Source: DASQPE01 sp964519805 (GTDB lineage Bacteria; Gemmatimonadota; Gemmatimonadetes; Gemmatimonadales; GWC2-71-9). Taken from it: a stretch of DNA of 64,000 bases. Both the position numbers and the translations under genes were made by a program. The notes beneath the pieces were generated by a model. The model had not been told where the DNA came from. It searched no databases and worked only from the letters and a program-made list of their open reading frames with translations. This document shows positions 17,935 to 26,371 of the stretch, one piece after another; position 1 is the first letter of the stretch; each line of letters begins with the position of its first letter. The stretch covers positions 1 through 64,000 of the forward strand of contig CAZFKN010000001.1 in NCBI GenBank assembly GCA_964519805.1. The letters are read 5' to 3'.

Positions 17935-18363
17935 ATGCGCGTGCTCCGATCCCTCTTACCGCCGGTCCTTTTCTGTGTGATCGCTGGATGCAGTAGCTCC
18001 TCCGGGCCCAGCACCACCCAGAATGCTCCGCCGCCCACCGCGAATCCCAGCAGCGACATCGGAATCACGCTGGGGGCCGAAACCAAGACGACCACGGCGT
18101 TCACTCCGAACCCGAAGGTTGTGGCTCTGGCCGGGGGCCCCAGCGTCACGGTGCGTTGGATCAATCAGGACATCAGCGGTGGCGACTATACGACCGGTAC
18201 GGCGGTGACGCACCGGATCATGTCCGACAACGGCGCGTTCGCGACGTCGCCGCTGCTCGGTGGAAACGCCACGTATTCCATCTCCCTGACGGCTGCCGGC
18301 TCATACCCGTACCACTGTAACATCCATCCGAACATGGTAGGAACCATCACCGTCAATCCGTAG
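17935..18363 (+). CDS. cupredoxin (plastocyanin-like) lipoprotein
   Basis: Small secreted copper protein of 142 residues. The signal peptide ends in the lipobox VIAGC (Cys19), followed by a Ser/Pro-rich tether. The cupredoxin fold spans about 40-142, with the likely type 1 copper ligands His in AVTHRI and Cys, His, Met in YHCNIHPNM near the C-terminus, plus VTVRWINQD. It would carry electrons, or bind copper, on the periplasmic side of a membrane. It stands alone between purD and mutM. Confidence 0.9.
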   Translation: MRVLRSLLPPVLFCVIAGCSSSSGPSTTQNAPPPTANPSSDIGITLGAETKTTTAFTPNPKVVALAGGPSVTVRWINQDISGGDYTTGTAVTHRIMSDNGAFATSPLLGGNATYSISLTAAGSYPYHCNIHPNMVGTITVNP

Positions 18364-18370
18364 CTCGACC

Positions 18371-18395
18371 GGCCGCGGGCGGGTTGCCCGCGGCC
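18371..18395 (+). terminator. intrinsic terminator-like hairpin after the cupredoxin gene
   Basis: GGCCGCGGGC, loop GGGTT, GCCCGCGGCC form a perfect 10-bp GC stem 7 bp after the cupredoxin stop codon, followed by TGTGTAGTTT. The T content is modest, so efficiency is uncertain. It would separate this gene from mutM. Confidence 0.55.
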
Positions 18396-18415
18396 TGTGT
18401 AGTTTGCGGGCACGC

Positions 18416-19240
18416 ATGCCTGAGCTGCCCGAGGTCGAGACCATCGTGCGGGAGCTGCGCCCGCGACTCGTGGGACGGTCGTTGCACGAAGTCAAGCTAT
18501 CCCACGACGACGTGCTCCGGGGTGTCACGCGCCGGCGGCTGCTCCGCGGACTGGAGGGCGCATCGGTGCGCGCGCTCGGCCGCCGCGCCAAGCACGCCGT
18601 CTTCGATCTCGGCGATCGTCGGCTGGTCGTCCAGCCGGGCATGACCGGCTCGCTGGTGGTGCATGACCGCCCCCTCTCCGCAGACGAGTCGCGCTATGCC
18701 GTGCTCTCCGCCCGCCTCGACGACGGGCGCCGCCTGGTGTATCGCGATGTTCGCCGTCTCGGAACGTTACTCCTTCTCGATCAACGCGGTTGGCAGGCCT
18801 ACGATCGGGCGATCGGCCCGGAGCCCCTGGAGGCAGCCTTTACTCCAGACCGTCTCGCCGAGATCCTGGCCGGGTCGCGCCAGGCCGTGAAAAAGGTCCT
18901 GATGGACCAGCGACGGATCGCCGGGGTGGGGAACATCTACGCGAACGAGGCACTGTTCGCCGCGGGCATCGACCCTTCGCGCGCGGCGAATCGGGTGCGG
19001 CCGGACGAAGCGCGCCGGCTCCATGCAGAGCTGGCACGGATCCTTCGCGCCGCGATCGACTCCAACGGCACGACGTTCCGCGACTACCGTACGGGCACCG
19101 GCGAGCCCGGCAACTTCCAGCTGGAGCTGTTCGTCTACGGGCGGGAAGGCGAGCCCTGCAAGGTGTGCGGCACGCGGCTCACCGGAACGCATCTCATAGA
19201 CGCACGGATATCCGTGCTCTGCCATCGCTGCCAGTCGTGA
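18416..19240 (+). CDS. mutM: formamidopyrimidine-DNA glycosylase
   Basis: Bifunctional base-excision enzyme removing 8-oxoguanine and FaPy lesions. 274 residues from the ATG at 18416, so that Pro2 and Glu3 of MPELPEVETIVREL are the catalytic N-terminus. Other signs are RRAKHAVFDL (beta-lyase Lys region), QPGMTGSLVV, the H2TH region RIAGVGNIYANEALFAAGIDP, and a C-terminal zinc finger CKVC ... CHRC with the conserved Arg in ARISVLC. It overlaps the following nuclease gene (GTGA), suggesting a DNA-repair pair. Confidence 0.96.
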   Translation: MPELPEVETIVRELRPRLVGRSLHEVKLSHDDVLRGVTRRRLLRGLEGASVRALGRRAKHAVFDLGDRRLVVQPGMTGSLVVHDRPLSADESRYAVLSARLDDGRRLVYRDVRRLGTLLLLDQRGWQAYDRAIGPEPLEAAFTPDRLAEILAGSRQAVKKVLMDQRRIAGVGNIYANEALFAAGIDPSRAANRVRPDEARRLHAELARILRAAIDSNGTTFRDYRTGTGEPGNFQLELFVYGREGEPCKVCGTRLTGTHLIDARISVLCHRCQS

Positions 19241-20337
19241 GGCGCGCCCGGGCGCTGCGTCTGCCGCTCCCCGCCGCGGACCTCGGCGCTCTCAAGGGTC
19301 GCGTGCGCGCGCTCGCGGAGAACCGGCCGGGCGTGTACCGGATGGTCGACGCGACGGGCAAGGTCCTGTACGTCGGGAAAGCAAAGCGACTCCGCAACCG
19401 TCTGCTGAGTTACTTCCGGGCGGAGTATCCCGACGACAAGGCCGCCAGGATCCTCTACGCGGCGCAGGACGTCGTGTGGGACTACGTTCCGAGCGAGTTC
19501 GCCGCCTACCTCATCGAGCTGCGTCAAATCCACCGGTACCGCCCCCACTTCAATCTGAGGCTCAACCGAACCCGGCGCGCCGTTTTCGTGAAGCTGTCCG
19601 CCGGGCCCGCGCCCCGCATCACGAGCGGGAGCACGATCGGCAGCGACGACGTCCGGTGCTACGGCCCGTTCCGGTCGTTTGGAAGGACGGCCGAGGCGGT
19701 GCGGACGCTGGCCGACCTCCTGGGGCTCCGCGATTGCGCGGCGAGCATGCCGATCGTGTTCGCCGGGCAGGGCGATCTGTTCGAGCAGGCACGCCGTGCG
19801 GCGTGCCTGCGGCATGAGTTCGGCTTCTGCGCCGGCCCCTGCGCCGGCTTCGTCGCGGAGTGGGACTACCTGCGGCGGGTGGACGCGGCGATCGCGTTTC
19901 TGGAGGGCCGCACGGTGCAGCCCATCGATCGCGTGGTGGCCGCCATGCAGGACGCGGCGACGCGGGCCGAGTACGAGCTGGCGGCCCGGTGGCGGGAAAA
20001 GTTCGAGCAGCTGGAATGGCTGTTCGGCGCGATCGTGCGCGCCCGGATGGCGGTCGACCTGCTCACGTTCGTCTACCGCGACCCGGGAATGCTGGGCGAC
20101 GATCGGGCATACGTGGTGCGCCGCGGGGTCGTGCAGGCCTCCTTCCCCTACCCCGCGACGCCGATCGAGCACGAGGCGTTCCGGTGCGTGGTGGCGGAGG
20201 AGCTGGCGCGGCCCGACCCTCCGCCGGGCCCGCTACCCGTCGAGTCGGTCGACGAGCTGCTGCTCATCATGGCGTGGTTCCGCGCGCACCCCGAGGCGTT
20301 CCGCCGCACGACACCGCTCGAGCGCTGGGCAAGCTGA
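19237..20337 (+). CDS. short UvrC-like GIY-YIG nuclease
   Basis: Protein of 366 residues from the GTG at 19237 that matches the N-terminal half of UvrC. It has a GIY-YIG domain (about 30-110: GVYRMVDATGKVLYVGKAK, RLRNRLLSYF), a Cys cluster CLRHEFGFCAGPC, and a UVR-like helix EYELAARWREKFEQLEWL (about 240-265). The C-terminal endonuclease (RNase H-like) and helix-hairpin-helix domains of full UvrC are absent; the last 100 residues are unrelated to anything I recognise. It could be a Cho-like single-incision nuclease or a divergent repair factor. Overlap with mutM supports a role in DNA repair. Confidence 0.82.
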   Translation: MRRARALRLPLPAADLGALKGRVRALAENRPGVYRMVDATGKVLYVGKAKRLRNRLLSYFRAEYPDDKAARILYAAQDVVWDYVPSEFAAYLIELRQIHRYRPHFNLRLNRTRRAVFVKLSAGPAPRITSGSTIGSDDVRCYGPFRSFGRTAEAVRTLADLLGLRDCAASMPIVFAGQGDLFEQARRAACLRHEFGFCAGPCAGFVAEWDYLRRVDAAIAFLEGRTVQPIDRVVAAMQDAATRAEYELAARWREKFEQLEWLFGAIVRARMAVDLLTFVYRDPGMLGDDRAYVVRRGVVQASFPYPATPIEHEAFRCVVAEELARPDPPPGPLPVESVDELLLIMAWFRAHPEAFRRTTPLERWAS

Positions 20338-20352
20338 CCGAGAGCTGACCCC

Positions 20353-20844
20353 TCAGGCTTCTCCCGCTGGGAGCAAGGGTACGAGGCGTCCGCGGGGCGG
20401 GATGCCGGGCTCGAGCTCCAGAATCCCGACGGAGGGAGGGAGATCGAACCGCCTGGGTCCCGCTCCACCCGGATTCATCACCGTAACCACTACGTCGACC
20501 AGGGTCAGCACCGGGCGATGCGTGTGCCCGAAGACGAGGATCTCCGCATCGGGGAACGCGGCGTGGAGCTTCTCGGGATTGGGGGACCCAAGCTGGTCGC
20601 CGTGCGTGACGACGATGCCGAAGCCGTCCAGCTCCAGCCGGGCCACCTGCGGCAACCGGGATCGGACGTCGGAGCCGTCGGTATTACCGTAGACGGCCGT
20701 GACCGGCGCCAGCGCCTCCAGCTCGGAGAGAAGGTCGAGCGGGCCGAGGTCTCCTGCGTGCAGGATGTGGTCCACGTCCTGGAACACATCGAATACCTCG
20801 CGCCGGAGCAGCCCGTGTGTGTCCGCGATGACTCCGAGGCGCAT
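20353..20844 (-). CDS. YfcE/MJ0936-type metallophosphoesterase
   Basis: Small calcineurin-like phosphodiesterase of 163 residues. The metal motifs are GVIADTHG, HAGDLGPLDLL, YGNTDG, VTHGDQ and FGHTHRP, in the usual order. Such enzymes hydrolyse phosphodiester bonds; the physiological substrate is unknown. It is the last gene of the leftward quinone operon, 6 bp after ubiX, which may reflect transcription rather than function. Confidence 0.93.
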   Translation of the reverse strand: MRLGVIADTHGLLRREVFDVFQDVDHILHAGDLGPLDLLSELEALAPVTAVYGNTDGSDVRSRLPQVARLELDGFGIVVTHGDQLGSPNPEKLHAAFPDAEILVFGHTHRPVLTLVDVVVTVMNPGGAGPRRFDLPPSVGILELEPGIPPRGRLVPLLPAGEA

Positions 20845-20850
20845 GCGGCC

Positions 20851-21435
20851 TCAGCCCTGCCAGCGACCGGTCACGGCGATGTCCACCGCAAGTTGGTCGA
20901 GCACCCGCTGGACGACGAAGTCCACCAGGTCGCTCACCTTGGTCGGGCGATGGTAGAAGCCCGGGGCGGCGGGGATCACGGTGGCTCCGGCCTCCGTCAC
21001 CGTGACAAGGTTGCGCAGCTGAATGAGCGAGAGGGGTGTCTCTCGCGGTACGAGGATGAGCGTCCGCCGCTCCTTGAGCGTCACGTCCGCCGCGCGCTCG
21101 ATTAGCGACCGGCTGGTGCCCGCCGCAACCGCGGCTACGGTGCCCATCGAGCAGGGACAGATCGCCATGCCGGCGGTTCGTTGGGATCCGGAGGCCGGCA
21201 GGGCGCCGCGGTCGTCGTCCGGGAAGACCCGCACGCTCGACCAGTCCCCGCCGGTGGCCGCCTGCAGCTGCTCGAGCGAGGCCAGGCCGCATTCATGCTC
21301 GAGCAGGCGCTGGCCGTGCCCCGACACGATGAGCCAGAGCGGCACCTGGTGGCGGGCGAGCACCTCCAGCAGCCGGACGGCGTAGGGCGCCCCCGAGGCA
21401 CCCGTGATCGCGAGGACGATGGGAAGGCGCGTCAC
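20851..21435 (-). CDS. ubiX: UbiX-family flavin prenyltransferase
   Basis: Makes prenylated FMN, the cofactor of UbiD-type decarboxylases. 194 residues from a GTG at 21435 (MTRLPIVLAITGASGAPYAVRLLEVL). A longer frame upstream is translated from heptad-repeat DNA and is rejected. Motifs are the FMN-binding GASGAPYA, PCSMGTVAAVAAGTSRSLIERAADVTLKERR and VPRETPLSLIQLRNL. It sits in the operon with UbiD, its cofactor user. In futalosine-pathway organisms the equivalent protein is often called MqnM. Confidence 0.96.
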   Translation of the reverse strand: MTRLPIVLAITGASGAPYAVRLLEVLARHQVPLWLIVSGHGQRLLEHECGLASLEQLQAATGGDWSSVRVFPDDDRGALPASGSQRTAGMAICPCSMGTVAAVAAGTSRSLIERAADVTLKERRTLILVPRETPLSLIQLRNLVTVTEAGATVIPAAPGFYHRPTKVSDLVDFVVQRVLDQLAVDIAVTGRWQG

Positions 21436-21480
21436 CGGCCCCTCCGGTTGGGAGTGGGGGAGCGATGAGGGTGCTTGTCG

Positions 21481-21656
21481 GTGAACGGTGAACGCTGAAC
21501 GGTGAACGGGGGCTTCGGGGACTTCCCGGACCCCGTCTCTTTGGAGTGCGCCTTGGACGTCTGCGCGCGGCCCTTCTTCAGAGGCGTGCCCCGTTTTCCG
21601 TTCACGGTTCACCGTTCACTGCTGTTCTGTTCACGGTCACTGTCACGGTTTACCGT
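21481..21656. repeat. heptad-repeat inverted element R2 (GTGAACG type)
   Basis: The left arm at 21481-21508 is GTGAACG, GTGAACG, CTGAACG, GTGAACG. The right arm at 21599-21656 has CGTTCAC, GGTTCAC, CGTTCAC and further degenerate units to GTTTACC. A 90-bp spacer separates them. The element fills most of the 214-bp gap between ubiX and ubiA and provides the TAA stop of ubiA. Confidence 0.85.
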
Positions 21657-22576
21657 CCCACCACCCGGTCTACCAGCGCAAAGCCGAACACCGTGGCCGA
21701 CATGACCGCGTTCATGGTGAAGAAGGCAGCATTGAGGCGCGACAGGTCGTCGGCGCGCACCAGCCGGTGTTCGTAGATCAGGATCCCCGCGGCCACGGCC
21801 ACGCCCGTGTAGTACCATGCGCCGAACCCCGCGCCCCATCCGAACGCAACCAGGGCCGGGATGGTGATCCCGTGGAGCAGTCGGGCCGCGACGATGCTGC
21901 GCGACACACCCAGGCGGACAACCGCGCTGCGGAGCCCCATCGCGCGATCGAAGCCCTCGTCGGGCAGGGCGTAGTAGATATCGAAACCCGCGACCCAGGT
22001 GGCGACGGCGACCGTGATGGCGGTCAACGTCCACCATGGGTCGCTCCAGTGCCCTGTCACCGCGAGGTACCCGCCGACCGGGGCTATGGCGAGACTGAGC
22101 CCGAGCCACAGGTGTGGCCAGTAGGTGAAGCGCTTGGAGAGACTGTACGTCGTGACCCACGCGAGCGCTAACGGGCTGAGCGCGCGGCAGACCGGATTGA
22201 TGAGCGCGGCGCTCACGAGGAAGACCACGGCCGCGGCACCGATGGACACCCACGCCTGCGCGAGCGAGAGCGCGCCCCGAGGCAGCTCCCGGCGCTGGGT
22301 GCGGGGATTGATCGCGTCGAACCGGCGATCGGCGACCATGTTGAAGCCGAGCGCGACCCAGCGCGCAGCGGTGAACGCGAGCACCACCAGCAGCACGGTT
22401 CGCCAGCGTACCGGGGCCACGCGTGAGCCGGCGACGACACCCACCAGCGCGAACGGCAGCGCGAACAGCGTGTGCGGCAGCTTGACGAAGTTGAGGTAGC
22501 GGACGAGGAGTGATCGTCCCGGCAGCACCTGTCCTTCGGCAGCCGGCAGCGAAGCGCCGGAGCGGAGATCGGTCAT
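21650..22576 (-). CDS. UbiA-family aromatic prenyltransferase
   Basis: Integral membrane enzyme that attaches a polyprenyl chain to an aromatic acid. 308 residues with about eight or nine hydrophobic segments. The two Asp-rich sites are NMVADRRFDAINPRT and DIYYALPDEGFDRAMGL, the standard UbiA pair for Mg-diphosphate binding. By context the substrate is 1,4-dihydroxy-6-naphthoate (MqnP, futalosine pathway) or 4-hydroxybenzoate (UbiA). The start overlaps the ubiD-like stop by 4 bp, and the stop codon lies inside heptad element R2. Confidence 0.93.
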   Translation of the reverse strand: MTDLRSGASLPAAEGQVLPGRSLLVRYLNFVKLPHTLFALPFALVGVVAGSRVAPVRWRTVLLVVLAFTAARWVALGFNMVADRRFDAINPRTQRRELPRGALSLAQAWVSIGAAAVVFLVSAALINPVCRALSPLALAWVTTYSLSKRFTYWPHLWLGLSLAIAPVGGYLAVTGHWSDPWWTLTAITVAVATWVAGFDIYYALPDEGFDRAMGLRSAVVRLGVSRSIVAARLLHGITIPALVAFGWGAGFGAWYYTGVAVAAGILIYEHRLVRADDLSRLNAAFFTMNAVMSATVFGFALVDRVVGR

Positions 22577-24339
22577 CGGGAGCCCGCCGCGGGGAAATAT
22601 TCACCCCACCGTCGATCCACCAGCCGCACGATCTCGTCCGGCATCGTGAGGGGCAGAGGGTAGCCGGTTTTCCAGGTGGCGTCGATCCCGACCCGCCCGC
22701 GGTACACCGGCCGAGCGCCGACGAATTCCTGGCGCTCGAAGATCATGTCGCGCGCGGGGTCGAACCGGGTGAAGATCCCCCAGACGACACTCGTCTCGCT
22801 CGCCAGGTCGATGTCGTCGCTCACGACCACGACGAATTTCACGGGGCCGAGCCCCTCCCAGCGCACCAATCCGTCGAGGACCGCACGCGCGTCCTGCCGC
22901 ACGACCACCACGAGAAATCCGCCGTCCAGCAGGCGATGACGGACCACCCGCCGGTCGAAGCCGGCCGGGTCGCTGACCGCGGTCGGTGGGGGGCGGTCCA
23001 TGACGGGCTCGCCTGCGGCGTCCAGGACCAGCTTGCTGCCCACGTGCATGACATAGGAGGTGTAGTCGAGCGTGTCGAGCGCGCCGATCGGGAGCAGGAG
23101 CATGCGCTCTTCCGGCTCGAAGCGGTACCACAGCTCGCGGAGCACGGCGGTAAAACTCCGCACGGGGACGTCTTCCCGGAGCATCACGGCCACCTTGGTC
23201 AGGGCCAGCTGTCCGGTGCCCAGGAGGGCGAGCGCGGTCTTGAGCACTTCCTTGGGGTGGCGCTCCTTGAGCGCCACGGCGAGGAGATTGTGAAACCCGG
23301 CATCGTCATAGGCATACAGGTCGACCACATTCGGATTGATCACCCGGATCAGCGGTCCGATCATCTCGCCAGCCGCGATGCCCATGTACTTGTCCTCCTG
23401 CGGCGGCGGGCCCACGACACTCGCGGGATACAGCGGCGCGCGCCGGTGCGTGACCCGCTTCACGTGGAAGACGGGGAACTCGGCCGCCTCGGAGTAGTGC
23501 CCGAAGTGATCGCCGAACGGACCCTCGAGCCGTCGCTCGCCCGCCGGCACCTCCCCTTCGAGCACGAACTCCGCGTCCGCCGGCACGAGCATGTCCATCG
23601 ACGACGCGCGTACCATCCGCGTAGGGGATCCGCGGAGAAAGCCGGCGAAGGCCAGCTCATCCATGTCTTCGGGGAGCGGAAGGATGGCCGACAGCATCAG
23701 GATGGGATCTCCACCCAGTACGACGGCCGTCCTGAGCGGCTCGCCTCGCCTCTCGGCCTCGTAGTGATGACCCCGTCCCCCCTTCATGCTCTGCCAGTGC
23801 ATCCCGGTGGTGGCGTCGTCGAAGATCTGGAGCCGGTAGAGCCCGAAGTTGCGACGCCCGGTGCCGGGCGCCTCCGTTAGGGTCGGCCCGAACGTGATGA
23901 ACGCGCCCCCGTCCTGCGGCCAGCTCGTCACATTGGGCAGCCGCGCGAGCGCCGGCGCCTCGACCACCTGGTGCACCGGCGCGCTGCGGACGACGCGGGG
24001 TCGCATGAACCGGGCGCGCGCCAGCACCTTGCGCGAGCGCCAGAAGGCGCCGAGCGAGGGCGGGTTGAGCCCCTGCACCGCGCTGATCAGCTCCTGCCCG
24101 ATCTGTTCAGGGTGCCGGCCCAGCGCCAGCTCGATACGTCGCCTCGAGCCGAACAGGTTCATGACCAGGGGGAACGCCGCGCCGCGCACTCGCTCGAACA
24201 GGAGCGCCGGGCCATTCTCGCGGACCACCCGCTGTGCAATGGCGGATACCTCGAGGCGCGGATCGACTTGAGCCGTGATTCGGCGGAGCTGTCCGAGCCG
24301 TTCCAGCTCCGCCACGTAGGCATGGAGGTCGGAAAACAT
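22573..24339 (-). CDS. UbiD-family decarboxylase
   Basis: prFMN-dependent decarboxylase of 588 residues from the ATG at 24339, giving MFSDLHAYVAELERLGQLRRI; an upstream extension is rejected. Family features are ERVRGAAFPLVMNLFGSRRRIELAL, PNVTSWPQDGGAFITFG, MHWQSMKGGRGHHYE and EGPFGDHFGHYSEAAEFPV (with the catalytic Glu region), then HRRAPLYPASVVGPPPQEDK. The size exceeds E. coli UbiD (about 497), as in the MqnL-like branch. Start and neighbouring stop overlap as TGATG. It acts after the prenyltransferase in menaquinone or ubiquinone synthesis. Confidence 0.93.
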   Translation of the reverse strand: MFSDLHAYVAELERLGQLRRITAQVDPRLEVSAIAQRVVRENGPALLFERVRGAAFPLVMNLFGSRRRIELALGRHPEQIGQELISAVQGLNPPSLGAFWRSRKVLARARFMRPRVVRSAPVHQVVEAPALARLPNVTSWPQDGGAFITFGPTLTEAPGTGRRNFGLYRLQIFDDATTGMHWQSMKGGRGHHYEAERRGEPLRTAVVLGGDPILMLSAILPLPEDMDELAFAGFLRGSPTRMVRASSMDMLVPADAEFVLEGEVPAGERRLEGPFGDHFGHYSEAAEFPVFHVKRVTHRRAPLYPASVVGPPPQEDKYMGIAAGEMIGPLIRVINPNVVDLYAYDDAGFHNLLAVALKERHPKEVLKTALALLGTGQLALTKVAVMLREDVPVRSFTAVLRELWYRFEPEERMLLLPIGALDTLDYTSYVMHVGSKLVLDAAGEPVMDRPPPTAVSDPAGFDRRVVRHRLLDGGFLVVVVRQDARAVLDGLVRWEGLGPVKFVVVVSDDIDLASETSVVWGIFTRFDPARDMIFERQEFVGARPVYRGRVGIDATWKTGYPLPLTMPDEIVRLVDRRWGEYFPAAGSR

Positions 24340-25067
24340 CAGCGCCGAGCGCCGATGTGAAACGCCGTCACCCCGCCGAGGAACAGCCGGAAGCGGACGT
24401 CGGTAAAGCCGGCCGCCGTCATGTGACCCGCCAGCTCCGGTGGGCGTGGGAACGTCCGCGTCGACTCTGGTAGCCACTGGTAGGCCGTTCTATGTTTCGA
24501 CACCCACCGGCCGACGCGTGGCAGGACCCGCTCGAAGTAGAACAGGTAGAGCGCGCGCAACGGCGCCCGGACCGGGGTCGCCATGTCCAGCACGACGAGC
24601 CGAGCGCCGGGTTTGAGGACGCGGGCGACCTCCGCGAGCCCGGCATCCAGATCCACCAGATTGCGCATCCCCCAGCCGACCATCGCGCCATCGAAGACCG
24701 AGTCGGGGAACGGAAGCTCGAGCGCGTCGGCCGTCACCGGCGCGAGGCGCTCCGCTTTGTGACGGCCACGCTCCAGCATGGGCCGCGCGAAATCGGCGCC
24801 CACGACGCGCCCTCCGAAGCCCCGCTTGCGTGCCAGGATCGCGGCGAAGTCGAGGGTGCCGGCGCACAGGTCGAGATAGATTCCCTGCGGCGCCCGCTCC
24901 CAGCCCAGCCGATCGACCGCGTAACGTCGCCAGCGCAGATCGAGCCTCAGGCTCAGCAGCCGGTTGAGGCGGTCGTAGGTGGGCGCGATCGCCGAGAACG
25001 TGGCCCGGACATAGGCCCGCTTCTCGGGTCCGCCCGCGACCGGTAACTTCTGATCTGAGGCTAACAT
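24339..25067 (-). CDS. menG: demethylmenaquinone/ubiquinone C-methyltransferase
   Basis: SAM-dependent methyltransferase of 242 residues for the last step of quinone synthesis. UbiE/MenG signatures are FSAIAPTYDRLNRLLSLRLDLRWRR in two adjoining parts, the SAM loop YLDLCAGTLDFAAIL, VGADFARPML, FDGAMVGWGMRNLVD and EVARVLKPGARLVVLD, then YQWLPESTRTFP. It is first in the leftward operon menG-ubiD-ubiA-ubiX. With no other quinone ring-forming genes in view, menaquinone is inferred rather than shown. Confidence 0.95.
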   Translation of the reverse strand: MLASDQKLPVAGGPEKRAYVRATFSAIAPTYDRLNRLLSLRLDLRWRRYAVDRLGWERAPQGIYLDLCAGTLDFAAILARKRGFGGRVVGADFARPMLERGRHKAERLAPVTADALELPFPDSVFDGAMVGWGMRNLVDLDAGLAEVARVLKPGARLVVLDMATPVRAPLRALYLFYFERVLPRVGRWVSKHRTAYQWLPESTRTFPRPPELAGHMTAAGFTDVRFRLFLGGVTAFHIGARR

Positions 25068-25075
25068 AGCCGCTC

Positions 25076-25105
25076 AATGTAGCGCGCGGGGAAACCGCTC
25101 CGCAA
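25076..25105 (-). promoter_or_regulatory. possible promoter of the quinone operon (leaderless)
   Basis: On the minus strand TTGCGG (25105-25100) and TACATT (25081-25076) are 18 bp apart. The -10 box ends only 8 bp before the menG ATG at 25067, so a transcript would be nearly leaderless. It shares a 53-bp gap with the divergent sigma gene. Confidence 0.35.
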
Positions 25106-25120
25106 GCGCGAGGCTCGCGC

Positions 25121-25723
25121 GTGGCACCTAAGGCGGAGCTGGCCGCGAGAAGCGATCAGGAAATCGTCGCCCTCGCCCGGGCCGGTGAGGAGGCCGCCTA
25201 CCGCGAGCTGATCCGCCGCTACGAGCGGCCGCTCTTCTCGCTGCTCTACCGGATGGTCCGCGACCGGGAGCTGGCCGAGGACCTTGCCCAGGAGACTTTC
25301 GTCAAGGCGCTCAACGCAATTGAATCCTACCGACCCGAGTTCAAGTTCTCTTCCTGGATCTTCAAGATCGCCAACAATGCGGCGATCGATCATTTGCGCC
25401 GCCGGGAACTGGACACCCTTTCGCTCGAGGGCTCGCCCCACGCCGAGACGCCGGAGGCGGTCGAGGCAACGGCACTTCAGATCGGTGACCGCCAGGAGTC
25501 GCCGCTCGACGCGGTCGAGGCGCGGGAGCTGGGCGGGCAGATCGAGCAGGCGATCGGCCAGCTCCGTCCCGAGTACCGCTCCTGCATTCTGCTCCGTCAC
25601 GTCGAGGGTCGGGCTTACGAGGAAATCGCCGACATTCTGAACCTTCCGTTAGGCACCGTGAAGACGTACATCCACCGCGCGCGCAATGAGTTGAGGCAAG
25701 CGCTCGCACACTTGCGCGAATGA
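25121..25723 (+). CDS. ECF RNA polymerase sigma factor
   Basis: Sigma-70 family ECF protein of 200 residues starting at GTG. Region 2 is clear (LIRRYERPLFSLLYRMV, RDRELAEDLAQETFVKAL, FSSWIFKIANNAAIDHLRR), as is region 4 (QAIGQLRPEYRSCILLRHVEG, YEEIADILNLPLGTVKTYIHRARNELRQAL). A 36-bp gap precedes the zinc-finger anti-sigma gene, and membrane and secreted proteins follow, so it probably drives an envelope-stress response. Divergent from menG. Confidence 0.95.
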   Translation: MAPKAELAARSDQEIVALARAGEEAAYRELIRRYERPLFSLLYRMVRDRELAEDLAQETFVKALNAIESYRPEFKFSSWIFKIANNAAIDHLRRRELDTLSLEGSPHAETPEAVEATALQIGDRQESPLDAVEARELGGQIEQAIGQLRPEYRSCILLRHVEGRAYEEIADILNLPLGTVKTYIHRARNELRQALAHLRE

Positions 25724-25759
25724 AACCTTCCCTTTCTGGCCATCGTAAAGGGGTCCACG

Positions 25760-26371
25760 ATGAACGGTGACTCTCCGCAACTGCACCTCGGCCCCGACGA
25801 GCTCGACGCCTGGCTCGCCGGCATCCGCGCGCCTGAACTGGTGCGTCACCTGGACGCCTGCTCGAGCTGCCTCGAGCTGGTGCGCGCCGAAGAGGCGCTG
25901 AGCGCGCAGCTCGGGGCGCTGCCGATCCATTGGCCCCGCGCCGATTTTGCCGACCGGGTGATGGCCTCGGTCTACATCCCGGATCCGTTCGCGATCCGCG
26001 CGCTCCAGGCGGCGCGGCGCCGGCTCTTCGCCTCGAAGAAGTCGATCGCAATCGCCGCGGCGGTGGTCATCGCGCTGGTGGGCTCGATGGCGGGAAGCGT
26101 GGTCTGGACGCTCGCCAACCGGGACACGCTGTTTGCCGCGGGTAGTTGGCTCCAGGGCGAGGCCGGGCGCTGGGCCTGGGTCGGCCTGCGCGGCGCTGCC
26201 CTCAATCTGATCGAGCAGCCGTGGTTCAGCGGCTTCCGGAGCCTCGTCGACGCGCCCGGCCGACTGGCCATCGCCTCGGCGGTGATGTCGCTGATGTACG
26301 TGAGCGGCATCTTCGCGCTGCGGCACCTCCTCGCGGTTCCGACGCAGCGGGTGCCCCATGCGAACCGGTAG
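25760..26371 (+). CDS. zinc-finger anti-sigma factor, membrane-anchored
   Basis: Protein of 203 residues. The N-terminal ZAS-like motif is HLDACSSCLELV (HxxxCxxC, about 29-37), which in family members binds the cognate ECF sigma. A hydrophobic segment IAIAAAVVIALVGSMAGSVVW (about 95-115) and a second near the C-terminus (LAIASAVMSLMYVSGIFAL) place it in the inner membrane. Location right after the sigma gene supports an ECF/anti-sigma pair. Its end overlaps the next gene start by 14 bp. Confidence 0.85.
   Translation: MNGDSPQLHLGPDELDAWLAGIRAPELVRHLDACSSCLELVRAEEALSAQLGALPIHWPRADFADRVMASVYIPDPFAIRALQAARRRLFASKKSIAIAAAVVIALVGSMAGSVVWTLANRDTLFAAGSWLQGEAGRWAWVGLRGAALNLIEQPWFSGFRSLVDAPGRLAIASAVMSLMYVSGIFALRHLLAVPTQRVPHANR

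Noticed and set aside
21436..21612. N-terminal extension of UbiX
   Set aside because: The extra residues (including FTVHR) are translated heptad repeat; UbiX begins at the Rossmann-like LPIVLAITGASG.
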